NCBI RefSeq assembly: GCF_037081715.1
Contig: NZ_JAZDDH010000002.1
Span: forward strand, 496,001 to 560,000
DNA from: Halalkalicoccus sp. CG83
GTDB lineage: Archaea > Halobacteriota > Halobacteria > Halobacteriales > Halalkalicoccaceae
DNA length: 64,000 bases
Reading direction: 5' to 3'
Part shown: positions 36,225 to 44,307 of the stretch, piece by piece
How positions within the stretch are numbered: position 1 is the stretch's first letter
Layout: every line of letters starts with the position of its first letter
Translations under genes and position numbers: made by a program
Notes under the pieces: model-generated
What the model was told of the DNA's origin: nothing
What the model saw: only the letters and a program-made list of their open reading frames with translations
The model's database searches: none

Positions 36225-36844
36225 CAGATCTCCTCCAGCAGCGCGGGCACCTCGGCGAGCGTCGTCCCGTCGAGGACGATCGCCCGGCCGCCGCAGGCCT
36301 CGATCCCGCCGTCGGCCTCGGGGGAGTCGCCGACGTGGACGAGTTCCTCGACCGGGCGCTCCAGCTCCGAGGCGATCGCCTTGAACGCCTTCGGATGGGG
36401 CTTTCTCCAGCCACAGCCGACGCTCGAGACGACCGCGTCGAAGTCGTCGCGCGAGAACGCCGAGCGGATCAGGGTCCGGGAGACGAGTTCGGGGACGCTA
36501 CAGTTCGAGAGCACGCCCACGGGCCCGCGTTCGCGGCCGGCCTCGACGGCCTCGACGGCCCCTTCGCGGGTGCGGACCTCGGGGTCGAACGCCGCGACGA
36601 CGGCCCGGCGTACGTCGCCGGGGACGGCCTCGACGCCCCGGGAGCGAAGCGCCGCGGCGACGTGCGCTGGAAGGGGAACCTCCGCGCCCTCGGGTGCGTC
36701 GACGTGGGGCGTCCGGTAGGCCTCGGCCCAGCCGTCGGGCACCCGCACTCCGCGAGCGTCCAACTCGTCGGCGATCGCCCGCGCGGGATCGGCGGGTTTG
36801 GGCGCCTCGACCAGCGTCCCGAACAGGTCGAACGTGACTGCCAC
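36224..36844 (-). CDS. HAD superfamily phosphatase, first gene of corrinoid operon
   Basis: 206 aa. HAD motif I is FDLFGTLV (nucleophile Asp, but the usual second Asp, DxD, is replaced: DLFGT is common in haloacid-dehalogenase-like members). Motif II is VGVLSNCS, motif III KPHPKAF and motif IV HVGDSPEADGGIEA. A helical cap lies between motifs I and II. It directly precedes cbiB with a one-base overlap, so it may provide a missing phosphatase step such as alpha-ribazole phosphate or adenosylcobalamin phosphate hydrolysis. That role is inferred from context. Confidence 0.85.
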   Translation of the reverse strand: MAVTFDLFGTLVEAPKPADPARAIADELDARGVRVPDGWAEAYRTPHVDAPEGAEVPLPAHVAAALRSRGVEAVPGDVRRAVVAAFDPEVRTREGAVEAVEAGRERGPVGVLSNCSVPELVSRTLIRSAFSRDDFDAVVSSVGCGWRKPHPKAFKAIASELERPVEELVHVGDSPEADGGIEACGGRAIVLDGTTLAEVPALLEEI

Positions 36845-36936
36845 GCCCGTGTGATCGGCGAACGCGGACTTGAATCGCTCGATCGACAGGGCCCCGTCGG
36901 GCTAACGGCTATACGAGCCCCTGTTCAACCGCGTCC

Positions 36937-37264
36937 ATGAGCGACGTCAACGTTGCGCTCGCGCTGGTCGGCGGGCTGGGCCTCGTGCTCGGTCTCGGGG
37001 CGGGGCTGTCACACCGGGGCGTGCGGGTCGTCTCCGAGTCGATGATCGCGCTCGCCGTCGGCGTGATCGCCGGGTCGCTGGGAGCGGGTCTGCTCGATCC
37101 CGCGGCCTAGGGCGATCCGATCAGGCTGGTCGAGCAGGCGGCCCGGCTGACGATCGCCCTCGCGGTCACCCGGGTCGTGCGGACGTCGCGTTCGCGCCGT
37201 GACTGCGACCGGTTCGCCGAGATCGAGATCGACGTCGATGCCCCGTTGGCGGGAGCCGAGTCGG
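36937..37264 (+). pseudogene. Remnant of a cation:proton antiporter (CPA/NhaP-like)
   Basis: The ATG at 36937, with CTATACG about 26 bases before it, opens a 57-codon frame: MSDVNVALALVGGLGLVLGL, then a second helix LAVGVIAGSLGAGLLDPAA, then TAG. Past the stop, in the same frame, homology continues (GDPIRLVEQAARLTIALAV), where intact proteins normally have a Trp before GDP, so the TAG is probably a mutated TGG. Helices then cease, and the tail CDRFAEIEIDVDAPLAG resembles a TrkA-C domain start. The rest is lost where the M24 peptidase gene ends. Confidence 0.6.
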
Positions 37265-38464
37265 TCACCGGATCACGTTCGCCTCGAGGTCTCGCGGGAA
37301 GTAGGTCAGCATCTCGATACCGTCATCGGTGATCGCGACCGTATCCGAGTGTCGATAGCCCGCCTCCTCGGTGTAGAGCCCCGGCTCGATCGTGTAGACG
37401 TGGCCCGGCTCCATGACGGCGTCCCTCTCCTCGTAGCTCGTCGCCTCCGCCTCGCAGTGGGCACCCCAGCCGCGATCGACGTACGGCGGCTCGTGGCCAC
37501 CGAGGCCGATGTTATGCCCGACGTGGTGGCGCGCGAGGTCGGCGACGCCCTGCTCCTCGAAGTACTCCCACACCGCGCGATCGACGTCCGCGATCCGAAC
37601 CCCGGGTCCAAGCGCCTCGATGGCGATCGTCTGTACCTCGCACATCAGCTCGAAGTAGTGTCGCCCGTCGTCGTCCGGTTCGCCGACGAACATCGTCCGC
37701 TCTAGCTCGGAGCGGTAGCCGTCGACGTTCGCGCTCGCGCCCGTGATCAACACGTCGCCCTCTTCCAGGTACCTGTTCGCGGTGTGGCCGTGGGGAAGCG
37801 CCGTCTGCTCGCCGCTGATGAACCCCGCGTGGACGGGCCCGTCGCCGCGCGTCCGGGGGACGTACCGGTCGCCGAGCGCGTCGAGCATCGCCCGCGAGGC
37901 CTCGAGGGAGGCGCGCTGGCTCGCGGTCGCGGGGTGGGCGCCGGGCTCGACGTACTCGGCGAGATGGCGGTGCCCGAGGTTCGCCCACTTCGCCGACTCG
38001 CGGATCAGCTCCACCTCCGCGTCGGACTTCGCCCAGCGCATCCGCGCCACCCACGACCTCGGCTCGCTCTCGAGAAACTCGGAGAGTTCGGGCCCCTCGT
38101 AGCCCATGGTGCCGGGCGCGCCGTCTGCGTCGGCGACGACCGAGTCGGCGCCCATCTCCCGCAGCATCTTCACTACCGTTTCGATCGGCTCGCCGCCGGG
38201 GTAGTCGAAGTAGCTGTGGACCCGGTCGATCCTCGAATTTCCACTCACACGTTCGACCTCGAGTCGAGGGACGGTGATCTCGCAGCGTCCGGGGGTGACC
38301 CCGAGGACGACGGGGCGTTCGGTCTGGAGGTGGGCGAACCCGATGAGGTACTCGATGCTCGTCGCATCGAACCAGACGCCGGCGTCGGCGTCGCTCTCGG
38401 CGATCCGCTCGCGGACGCTCGTGAGTCGCGCGTCGAACTCGCGTTCGGGGAGTCGCGTCGGCAT
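37265..38464 (-). CDS. M24 family metallopeptidase (Xaa-Pro peptidase-like)
   Basis: 399 aa with the creatinase N-terminal domain and the pita-bread C-terminal domain. Metal ligands are visible: GASANVDGYRSELERTM (first Asp, second Asp changed by an Asn/Glu pattern), HHVGHNIGLGGHEPPY (His), YTIEPGLYTEEAGYRHSDTV (Glu). Members cleave Xaa-Pro dipeptides or related bonds. The SANVDGYRSELER spacing is a variant of the common DxG...D motif, so peptidase activity is likely but not certain. Cytoplasmic. Confidence 0.87.
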   Translation of the reverse strand: MPTRLPEREFDARLTSVRERIAESDADAGVWFDATSIEYLIGFAHLQTERPVVLGVTPGRCEITVPRLEVERVSGNSRIDRVHSYFDYPGGEPIETVVKMLREMGADSVVADADGAPGTMGYEGPELSEFLESEPRSWVARMRWAKSDAEVELIRESAKWANLGHRHLAEYVEPGAHPATASQRASLEASRAMLDALGDRYVPRTRGDGPVHAGFISGEQTALPHGHTANRYLEEGDVLITGASANVDGYRSELERTMFVGEPDDDGRHYFELMCEVQTIAIEALGPGVRIADVDRAVWEYFEEQGVADLARHHVGHNIGLGGHEPPYVDRGWGAHCEAEATSYEERDAVMEPGHVYTIEPGLYTEEAGYRHSDTVAITDDGIEMLTYFPRDLEANVIR

Positions 38465-38618
38465 ACCGCGCGTTCGAGCACGCGTCGCTTATACCCTCGG
38501 CCGTACGTCCGTAGGAACGAAGGCGCTTAGATCGGTCTCCGTTCTACCGGTCGTCGTCGGAGTCGCCCCTCCGTCCGCCGGCCCAGCGCTTACCTACCTC
38601 TCGACCGTCGGTGCTGCC

Positions 38619-40043
38619 ATGCAGGAGTTCGACCTGCTGATCGTCGGCGGAGGATCGGGGACACAGGTGGGGTCGCTCGCGGCCGAGCGCGGGATGAGCG
38701 TCGCGGTCTGCGAGCCCGGCCCGCTCGGCGGCGCGTGCATCACGCGGGGCTGCGTACCCTCGAAGGCGCTGATTCGGCGGGCGGATGCGATCCGGCAGGC
38801 CCGCGACGCCGACCGGTTGGGGATCGACGTCGAGGTCGACGACGTGGATCTGGACGCGATTACGAGCGAGGTCCGCGAGACGGTCTACGAGAAGGCCGAA
38901 CACCAGGCGGAGAACCTGCGCGAGTCAGACGACCACACCCTCTTCGACGGACGGGCGCGGTTCGTCGACGACCGGACCGTCGAGATCGAGGGCTACGACG
39001 AGCGAGTCCGTGGCGACCGTGTAGTCGTCGCCGTCGGCGCCGAGACCACGGTGCCGCCGATCGACGGGCTCGAGGACGCTGACTACCTCACGAGCACCGA
39101 CGCGCTGTATCTCGACGAGCGGCCCGACGAGCTCGCGATCATCGGCGGCGGCTACATCGGCGCCGAACTGGGCCACTTCTACGAGACGATCGGCTCCGAA
39201 GTGACGATCGTCCAGCGCTCGGACGCGCTCGTCCCCCGCGAGGACGGCGAGGTCCGCGAGGCGGTCACGGAGTCGTTCGCCGACCGCGAGCGGTGTACGC
39301 TCCACGTCGGCCGCGAGGCGACCGCGGTCGAGGAGCGCGGCGATCGGATCGCGATGTTCGCGGAGGGCCAAGGGGAAGAGGTCGAGATCGAGGCCGACGA
39401 GCTGCTGGTCGCGGGCGGTCGGAAGCCGGCGACCGACGACCTCGGCTGCGAGGCGGCGGGGATCGCGCTCGACGACGCGGGCTTCGTCGAGGTCGACGAG
39501 ACTCTCGAGACCACCGCCGAGAACGTCTGGGCGTTCGGCGACGTCATCGAGGGACCGATGTTCAAGCACGTCGCCGACCACGAGGCACGGGTCGTCGCCG
39601 CCAACGCCGTCGCGGAGCGCGGCGAGGAGATCGAGTACGAGGGGGTCGCTCACGCCGTCTTCACCTGGCCACAGGTCGCCGCCTGCGGACGGACCGAGGA
39701 GGAACTCGAGGAGGAGGGACGGGAGTACGAGCGCGCGCGCTTCGAGTACGATTCCGCGCCGCTGGGGTTGGTCTCGAAGGAGAACGGGTTCGTGAAGGTG
39801 CTCGCCGAACCCGACGGGACGGTGCTCGGCTGCCATATCGTCGGCCCCGAGGCCGCGACGCTGATCCACGAGGTCGCGGTCGCCGGCCGCGTCGGCGAGG
39901 GCAGCGTCGATGAGATCGCCGAGGCGATCCACGTCCACCCCGCGCTCAACGAGGTCGTGCTCGGCGCGTTCGACGAACTCGCGGATCCGCCGCTCTCGAC
40001 GGCGCCCGACTGGAGCGACGTCTCGATGGAGCCGGGGGACTAA
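38619..40043 (+). CDS. FAD-dependent pyridine nucleotide-disulfide oxidoreductase
   Basis: 474 aa from MQEFDLLIVGGGSGTQVGSL. The redox motif is GGACITRGCVPSK (Cys-x4-Cys), the NAD(P)-binding fold is AIIGGGYIGAELGHFYETIG, and the C-terminal dimer domain has AIHVHPALNEVVLGA with the catalytic His. It is related to dihydrolipoyl dehydrogenase and mercuric/glutathione reductases; no lipoyl-dependent dehydrogenase genes are adjacent and no metal-binding N-terminal domain is present, so the disulfide substrate is unknown. The frame extends 115 codons upstream without similarity. Confidence 0.9.
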   Translation: MQEFDLLIVGGGSGTQVGSLAAERGMSVAVCEPGPLGGACITRGCVPSKALIRRADAIRQARDADRLGIDVEVDDVDLDAITSEVRETVYEKAEHQAENLRESDDHTLFDGRARFVDDRTVEIEGYDERVRGDRVVVAVGAETTVPPIDGLEDADYLTSTDALYLDERPDELAIIGGGYIGAELGHFYETIGSEVTIVQRSDALVPREDGEVREAVTESFADRERCTLHVGREATAVEERGDRIAMFAEGQGEEVEIEADELLVAGGRKPATDDLGCEAAGIALDDAGFVEVDETLETTAENVWAFGDVIEGPMFKHVADHEARVVAANAVAERGEEIEYEGVAHAVFTWPQVAACGRTEEELEEEGREYERARFEYDSAPLGLVSKENGFVKVLAEPDGTVLGCHIVGPEAATLIHEVAVAGRVGEGSVDEIAEAIHVHPALNEVVLGAFDELADPPLSTAPDWSDVSMEPGD

Positions 40044-40068
40044 TGACGACGCGCCCGAAGCGCCGTGC

Positions 40069-40398
40069 ATGGGCGACGAGAGCGAGACGGACGACGACGG
40101 CCTCCTGAGCCGGCTGTTGCGCGGGGGATTCCGGCCGCAGAAGACCCGGCTGCGGATCGACTGGATGACCAACTCCGACGAGCGGATCATGAAGCATCTC
40201 GCGGCCGACGGCCCGGCGACGCCTGCGACGATCGCCGCGAGCCTCGAGAAGAGCGCCGAGTACGTCGCCGATCGGTGTCGCCAGCTCGAGACGCGCGACC
40301 TGCTCGCGACCTCCGGCAACGAGTACCGCCTCGCCGAACGCGGGGAGGCGTATCTCGCGGGCGAGATCGGCGCCGAGGAGCTGAGCGACGGGGAGTGA
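40069..40398 (+). CDS. Winged-helix regulator, haloarchaeal
   Basis: 109 aa. After an acidic linker the protein has WMTNSDERIMKHLAADGPAT and SLEKSAEYVADRCRQLETRD, then a wing (LLATSGNEYRLAERGEAYLA). This resembles haloarchaeal PhiH1-repressor-like winged-helix proteins. It starts 25 bases after the disulfide reductase stop and precedes a VOC gene. No target is evident. Confidence 0.72.
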   Translation: MGDESETDDDGLLSRLLRGGFRPQKTRLRIDWMTNSDERIMKHLAADGPATPATIAASLEKSAEYVADRCRQLETRDLLATSGNEYRLAERGEAYLAGEIGAEELSDGE

Positions 40399-40442
40399 CC
40401 GATATCCGAACGCCTACGGGACTGACGACCGAACGCCCGGTC

Positions 40443-40931
40443 GTGTCGAAATCGTACCCGCGCGGCGTCGCCCACGTCGGCGTCACCGTCCCGGAGATCG
40501 AGGAGGCGATCGACTGGTACGAGTCCGTCCTGGGGTTCGACCTCCTGATGGGTCCCCAGGAAATCGAACACGGCGAGGAACACATCGGGGAGCTCTGTGC
40601 GGACGTCCTCGGGGAGTTCGAGACGGTCAGGATCGCACACCTCTCGACCGGTGACGGGTTCGCCGTCGAGTTCTTCGAGTTCCCCGCGACCGGGGAGAAC
40701 GAGGTCGATCCCACCGACTCGGGCTACTTCCACCTCTGCGTGATCGACCCCGAGATCGAGGCGCTCGCGAACGAGATCGAGGAGTCCGGCGGCGAGCACA
40801 CCTCCGAGGTCTGGGAGCTGTTCCCCGGCCAGGAGTACCGGATGACCTACTGCGAGGATCCCTGGGGCAACGTCGTCGAGATCTACACCCACCGCCACGA
40901 GCGGATCTACAGCAACCAGGGCGACTACTGA
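40443..40931 (+). CDS. VOC family (glyoxalase-like) protein
   Basis: 162 aa from a GTG (SKSYPRGVAHVGVTVPEIEE). One VOC fold with conserved metal-ligand candidates: His in RGVAHVGVTV, Glu in GFAVEFFEFP, His in GYFHLCVIDPE and Glu in DPWGNVVEIYTH. This is the layout of glyoxalase I/dioxygenase relatives with two paired beta-alpha-beta3 repeats. Substrate not known. The upstream frame crosses the wHTH gene in another phase. Confidence 0.88.
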   Translation: MSKSYPRGVAHVGVTVPEIEEAIDWYESVLGFDLLMGPQEIEHGEEHIGELCADVLGEFETVRIAHLSTGDGFAVEFFEFPATGENEVDPTDSGYFHLCVIDPEIEALANEIEESGGEHTSEVWELFPGQEYRMTYCEDPWGNVVEIYTHRHERIYSNQGDY

Positions 40932-41083
40932 GTCCGATCGACGCGGCCCGAGACTTCATTCCCTTCGTCCGCCGGTGACGACGGTTCGACGTGTCCTCCG
41001 ATGCACTCTCGGGCCTCGTGTCCGTTCGAGATCGAACGAACCCTAGGCGGGTTTTTGCCGCCGGCCACCGTACCCCACGGCCG

Positions 41084-41623
41084 ATGCTGCCACCGGTCCA
41101 CGTCGCGGTCGGCTACCTCTGTTACGCGGCGCTGGTTCGCCTGCGCGGGGCGGGCACGCCCGGCGGACGGGCGACGCTCGTGGCCGTCCTCGCGGCGGCG
41201 CTCCCGGACCTGATCGACAAACCGCTCGACTGGCTCGGCGTCGTCGCCGTCGGACGGACGGTCGGCCACTCGCTGTTGTTCGCGGTTCCGCTCGTCGCGC
41301 TCGTCCGGACCCTCACCCGTCGGGCCGACGAGCGGGAGTTCGGCATCGCGTTCGCGACGGGTTACCTCTCGCACGTCGCGACGGACGTCCCGTGGCACCT
41401 GCTCTCGCGCGAGTACCACGAACTCGGCTTCCTCCTCTGGCCGATCACGCCGATGCCCCCCTATACGGGAACGACGACGCTCGCCACCCTCGGGGGAACG
41501 GAGGTGTCGACGCTGTGGCTCGAGGCGGCGATCCTCGTCGCGGGCGTGGCGCTGTGGATCCGCGACGGCAGTCCGGGAGTCGGAAGCGATCGTGAGGAGT
41601 CCTCCTCGAATCGCCTCCGTTGA
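41084..41623 (+). CDS. Membrane-bound metal-dependent hydrolase (YdjM/DUF457-like)
   Basis: 179 aa, four to five hydrophobic segments. It has MLPPVHVAVGYLCYAALVRL, ALPDLIDKPLDWL, GRTVGHSLLFAVPLVAL and YLSHVATDVPWHLLSRE: conserved His/Asp residues at the membrane face, as in the LexA-regulated YdjM/DUF457 inner-membrane hydrolase family. A GTTTTTGCC element lies 30 bases upstream. Function is unknown beyond probable metal binding. Confidence 0.8.
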   Translation: MLPPVHVAVGYLCYAALVRLRGAGTPGGRATLVAVLAAALPDLIDKPLDWLGVVAVGRTVGHSLLFAVPLVALVRTLTRRADEREFGIAFATGYLSHVATDVPWHLLSREYHELGFLLWPITPMPPYTGTTTLATLGGTEVSTLWLEAAILVAGVALWIRDGSPGVGSDREESSSNRLR

Positions 41624-41640
41624 GTCCTGAAGTTCCGCGA

Positions 41641-41919
41641 TCAGTCGCCGTCCTCGTCGGGTCGGCGCGAGAGCCGGTCGAAGCGGCTCTGGGTGCGCTC
41701 GCGCCGTCGTCGCGTGCGTTCGGGGTCGAACTCGAGCTCCTCGATCCGGCCGTCCCGGAGCGTGAGTTCCAGCACCGCCCCCTCGCCGCAGTCGTCGGGA
41801 AGCTCCTCCTCCTCGACGTGGCGTTCGCAGACGACCTCGTCGTCGTCCTCGAGCAGGCAGACAGCCAGCCCCTCCTCGATCCGGTCGACCGTCGCGACGT
41901 AGGTGCCGTCCCCGGTCAC
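41641..41919 (-). CDS. DUF3006 family protein
   Basis: 92 aa from a GTG (TGDGTYVATVDRIEEGLAVC). A short beta-barrel-like domain followed by a basic Arg-rich tail (RTRRRRERTQSRFDRLSRR). DUF3006 proteins often accompany ComEC-like metallo-beta-lactamases, and here the GTG overlaps the stop of just such a gene by four bases (GTGA). The basic C-terminus suggests nucleic-acid or membrane contact; role unknown. Confidence 0.8.
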   Translation of the reverse strand: MTGDGTYVATVDRIEEGLAVCLLEDDDEVVCERHVEEEELPDDCGEGAVLELTLRDGRIEELEFDPERTRRRRERTQSRFDRLSRRPDEDGD

Positions 41920-43166
41920 GCGATCGCCCCCGCGGTGTGGAACGGCCCGACGGTGGACGCGGCCGCCGGCGTCGTTCGGGCTGTCTCCTCGTCCTCGTCG
42001 ACCGGCGGTTCGCCGCGGATCTCCAAGGGATCGGTCGTCGCGTCCGTCTCGGCCTCGACGCTCAGCTCCTCGCCGTCGCTTTCGACGACGGTCGTGCCGT
42101 GAACGGCCGTCCAGTAGGTCTCGATGCCGCGTTCGTCGAACGCCGTCAGCACCTCCTCGTGGGGGTGGCCGTACTGGTTCTCGTAGCCGCTCGAGACGAT
42201 CGCGTACTCCGGATCGACCCGGTCGAGGAACGCATTGGACGAGCTGGTCGAACTGCCGTGGTGGCCCGCCTGGTAGACGTCGGCCTCGAGCGCGTCGCCG
42301 TGCTCGTCGACCATGCGCTGCTCGCTCTCGCGCTCGGCGTCGCCGGTCGCGAGGAACGCCGTCTCGCCGTGGGTCACCCGCACCGAGAGGCTGTTGTCGT
42401 TGAGGTCGTCGTCCTCGCGCTCCTCGGGGGGGCTGAGCACGGTCGTCCCGCCGGCGAAGTCGATCTCGTCGCCCGACTGGCCCCTGATCAGGTCGACGTC
42501 GTGCTCCTCGACCGCGTCGAGGTAGCTCTCGTAGGTCCCGGAGGTGCTGGAGACGCCGGGGTCCCACACCTCGCCGACGCCGTCGCGTTCGGTCTCGTAG
42601 TGCTCGATCACCGCCGCGTGGCCGCCGATGTGGTCGGCGTGGGCGTGGGTCGTCACGAGGTAGTCGATCCGCTCGACTCCCTGGGACTCGAGGTAGGCGA
42701 TCACGCGATCGCCGTCGTCGCGCCAGTCGCCCGAGTCGATCAGCATCGTCTCCTCGGGGCCGATCAGGAGGGTGGCGTCGGCCTGTCCGACGTCGATCGC
42801 GTGGATCTCCAAGTCGCCCTCGGCGGTCTCGGCCTCCTCGACGGTCGTCCCCATGTCCTCGCCTCCGCTCGGTTCGTTCGGCACGCTGTTGGCGTCAGGA
42901 TCCTCCTCCGTGGATTCTCCAGAGTCGCTGGCGCCTGACGGGTCGTCGGATGACTCGTCGGCATCGGAGCTATTGTCGGTCGCACCATCGTCATCTGTAT
43001 CGCTCGAATCACTGTCGTCCGATTCGTCGGCTACGGTCGGCTCTTCGTCGCCCTCGCCGTCGGCAGCGTCAATCCCGACACCCGCACAACCGGCCACGAT
43101 GACCGCGAGTACGACCATGAGAACTAGGACGACCTGCTGCGCCGACCACCCTCCTGGAGCACCCAT
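41916..43166 (-). CDS. Secreted ComEC/Rec2-like metallo-beta-lactamase lipoprotein
   Basis: 416 aa. Signal segment QQVVLVLMVVLAVIVAGCAG has a lipobox ending in a Cys, so the protein is probably a lipid-anchored external protein. A Ser/Asp/Glu-rich linker of about 85 residues follows. The catalytic domain has THAHADHIGG, an Asp in MLIDSGDW, LATGDAE and AGHHGSSTS, the pattern of the ComEC C-terminal MBL domain, which is implicated in DNA processing during uptake. No ComEC membrane channel is present. Operon with DUF3006. TATA-like CCTATATC is about 26-30 bases upstream. Confidence 0.88.
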   Translation of the reverse strand: MGAPGGWSAQQVVLVLMVVLAVIVAGCAGVGIDAADGEGDEEPTVADESDDSDSSDTDDDGATDNSSDADESSDDPSGASDSGESTEEDPDANSVPNEPSGGEDMGTTVEEAETAEGDLEIHAIDVGQADATLLIGPEETMLIDSGDWRDDGDRVIAYLESQGVERIDYLVTTHAHADHIGGHAAVIEHYETERDGVGEVWDPGVSSTSGTYESYLDAVEEHDVDLIRGQSGDEIDFAGGTTVLSPPEEREDDDLNDNSLSVRVTHGETAFLATGDAERESEQRMVDEHGDALEADVYQAGHHGSSTSSSNAFLDRVDPEYAIVSSGYENQYGHPHEEVLTAFDERGIETYWTAVHGTTVVESDGEELSVEAETDATTDPLEIRGEPPVDEDEETARTTPAAASTVGPFHTAGAIA

Positions 43167-43459
43167 TATGACGCTCTCTCACCTCGGGAAATTGATATAG
43201 GTTTTCGATCAATTCGTGGAACATTCCATATACTAAATTATATATCTATGCTCTGTTAAGGGTAGCTTCCTAAAAGCTCATATCGAACATTGAGTCCCTT
43301 AGAGTCGCTAGGGCACTGTCAAAAGACTCTCCGGCCTAATTAAAAATTCTACTTTAAAGAATTATAAAGCACTCTATTTTGAATACACTTATTAAGATCT
43401 CAAAATATACATAAATGAGAAAGTAATATAAGACTCGAATAGCAAAACAGCTTGTATAT
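43167..43459. other. AT-rich intergenic stretch
   Basis: 293 bases between the MBL lipoprotein start and the pilin stop. Apart from the MBL promoter near 43186-43200, it is markedly AT-rich (runs such as TAATTAAAAATTCTACTTTA), unlike neighbouring genes. I see no ORF with a plausible product and no clear hairpin terminator. It looks like foreign or decayed DNA, or a variable cassette linked to the AT-rich 3' half of the pilin gene. Confidence 0.6.
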
Positions 43460-43948
43460 TTAGTTCACTTCGTAACTTGTTAGAACACTCGAGCTTCCTC
43501 CATCCGGCGATTGCCAGATAACTCTAATTTCATCTCCAGAGTGGAAAGCGTCATCAGTTCCATCCGTTTGGCCTGTATGGAATGTGATGCTTGCACCGGC
43601 AGAGACCTCTCCTTCTGCATCTGACCAATCACTTATACCTTCAGAGGGATTGTTCGTAGCCTCAAAGGTAATATTGAGAAGGTCTTCGGATAACGTATCG
43701 CCACCGCTGTGTTCCAAGGTAACAGTAATGTCTCCATCTGTCGATCCAGTTTGGCTCCAGTTATACGTTGCATTTGGTGTTGTATTACCCATATTATCTC
43801 CAAGACCCAGCACGAACGCGCCGATGACTGCCGCTAGGATCACCGTGATGGCGACCATCAGGATGACGCCGATCACGGGCGATACGCCGCGGTCCTCTCC
43901 GCCGTCGAAGAGGCCCTTCACTTTCTTTCCGAGTGTTTTCAGTTCCAT
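43460..43948 (-). CDS. Type IV pilin (PilA-like, haloarchaeal)
   Basis: 162 aa. The prepilin signal is [20 protein letters not shown] then [20 protein letters not shown]; PibD-type cleavage is expected after Gly21, leaving the hydrophobic assembly helix. The mature part has an extracellular beta domain with Asn-x-Ser/Thr sites (NTT, NAT, NWS, NIT), possible targets of AglB. The first 55 codons have host-like GC, while the remainder is AT-rich. No pilB or pilC is nearby, so assembly relies on genes elsewhere. Confidence 0.9.
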   Translation of the reverse strand: MELKTLGKKVKGLFDGGEDRGVSPVIGVILMVAITVILAAVIGAFVLGLGDNMGNTTPNATYNWSQTGSTDGDITVTLEHSGGDTLSEDLLNITFEATNNPSEGISDWSDAEGEVSAGASITFHTGQTDGTDDAFHSGDEIRVIWQSPDGGSSSVLTSYEVN

Positions 43949-44307
43949 GGTTGGTTAGGACACGAGCGATCTGGGAGCGCGACGTTCCATCCGACAGCGC
44001 GTTCCAGCGATTACTGATCGCCGACGCCGCGTCTTTCCGCCGAACGCTCGTGCTTGCTTACTTACATATAATCTAAGATATATAATACTTACGGGGTATC
44101 TAATCAGTGAGTTTAAAACCACTAAACGTGATAAAAAACTGGTGACGGGACCCGGTTCGGTATGTTCTCTCCGTCTCGATCGAGCACGCGCTTCCGGTTC
44201 GATGGCGTCCGTCTCGCGTCCCCGCGTCGGTTCGGCCGAGCCGACCGAACACGCCTCCTTGCGAGCGCAACCTACTCGATTAAATATACGTGACGCCAGT
44301 TGACGCT
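43949..44307. other. Intergenic region with pilin promoter and AT-rich block
   Basis: 359 bases. The stretch next to the pilin ATG is normal GC; from about 44050 to 44150 it becomes AT-rich, including TATATAATACTTA and GTTTAAAAC. On the minus strand the AT block contains ATTATATATC, a possible pilin promoter with a leader of about 110 bases. At the right end TTAAATATACG (44279-44289) is the probable TATA box of the zinc-knuckle microprotein. No ORF recognised. Confidence 0.5.

Noticed and set aside
38925-40898. 657-aa minus-strand open frame
   Set aside because: Antisense to the disulfide reductase, wHTH and VOC genes; composition is that of a shadow frame.
43167-43459. Insertion sequence in the AT-rich stretch
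   Set aside because: No terminal inverted repeats and no transposase-like frame could be found.
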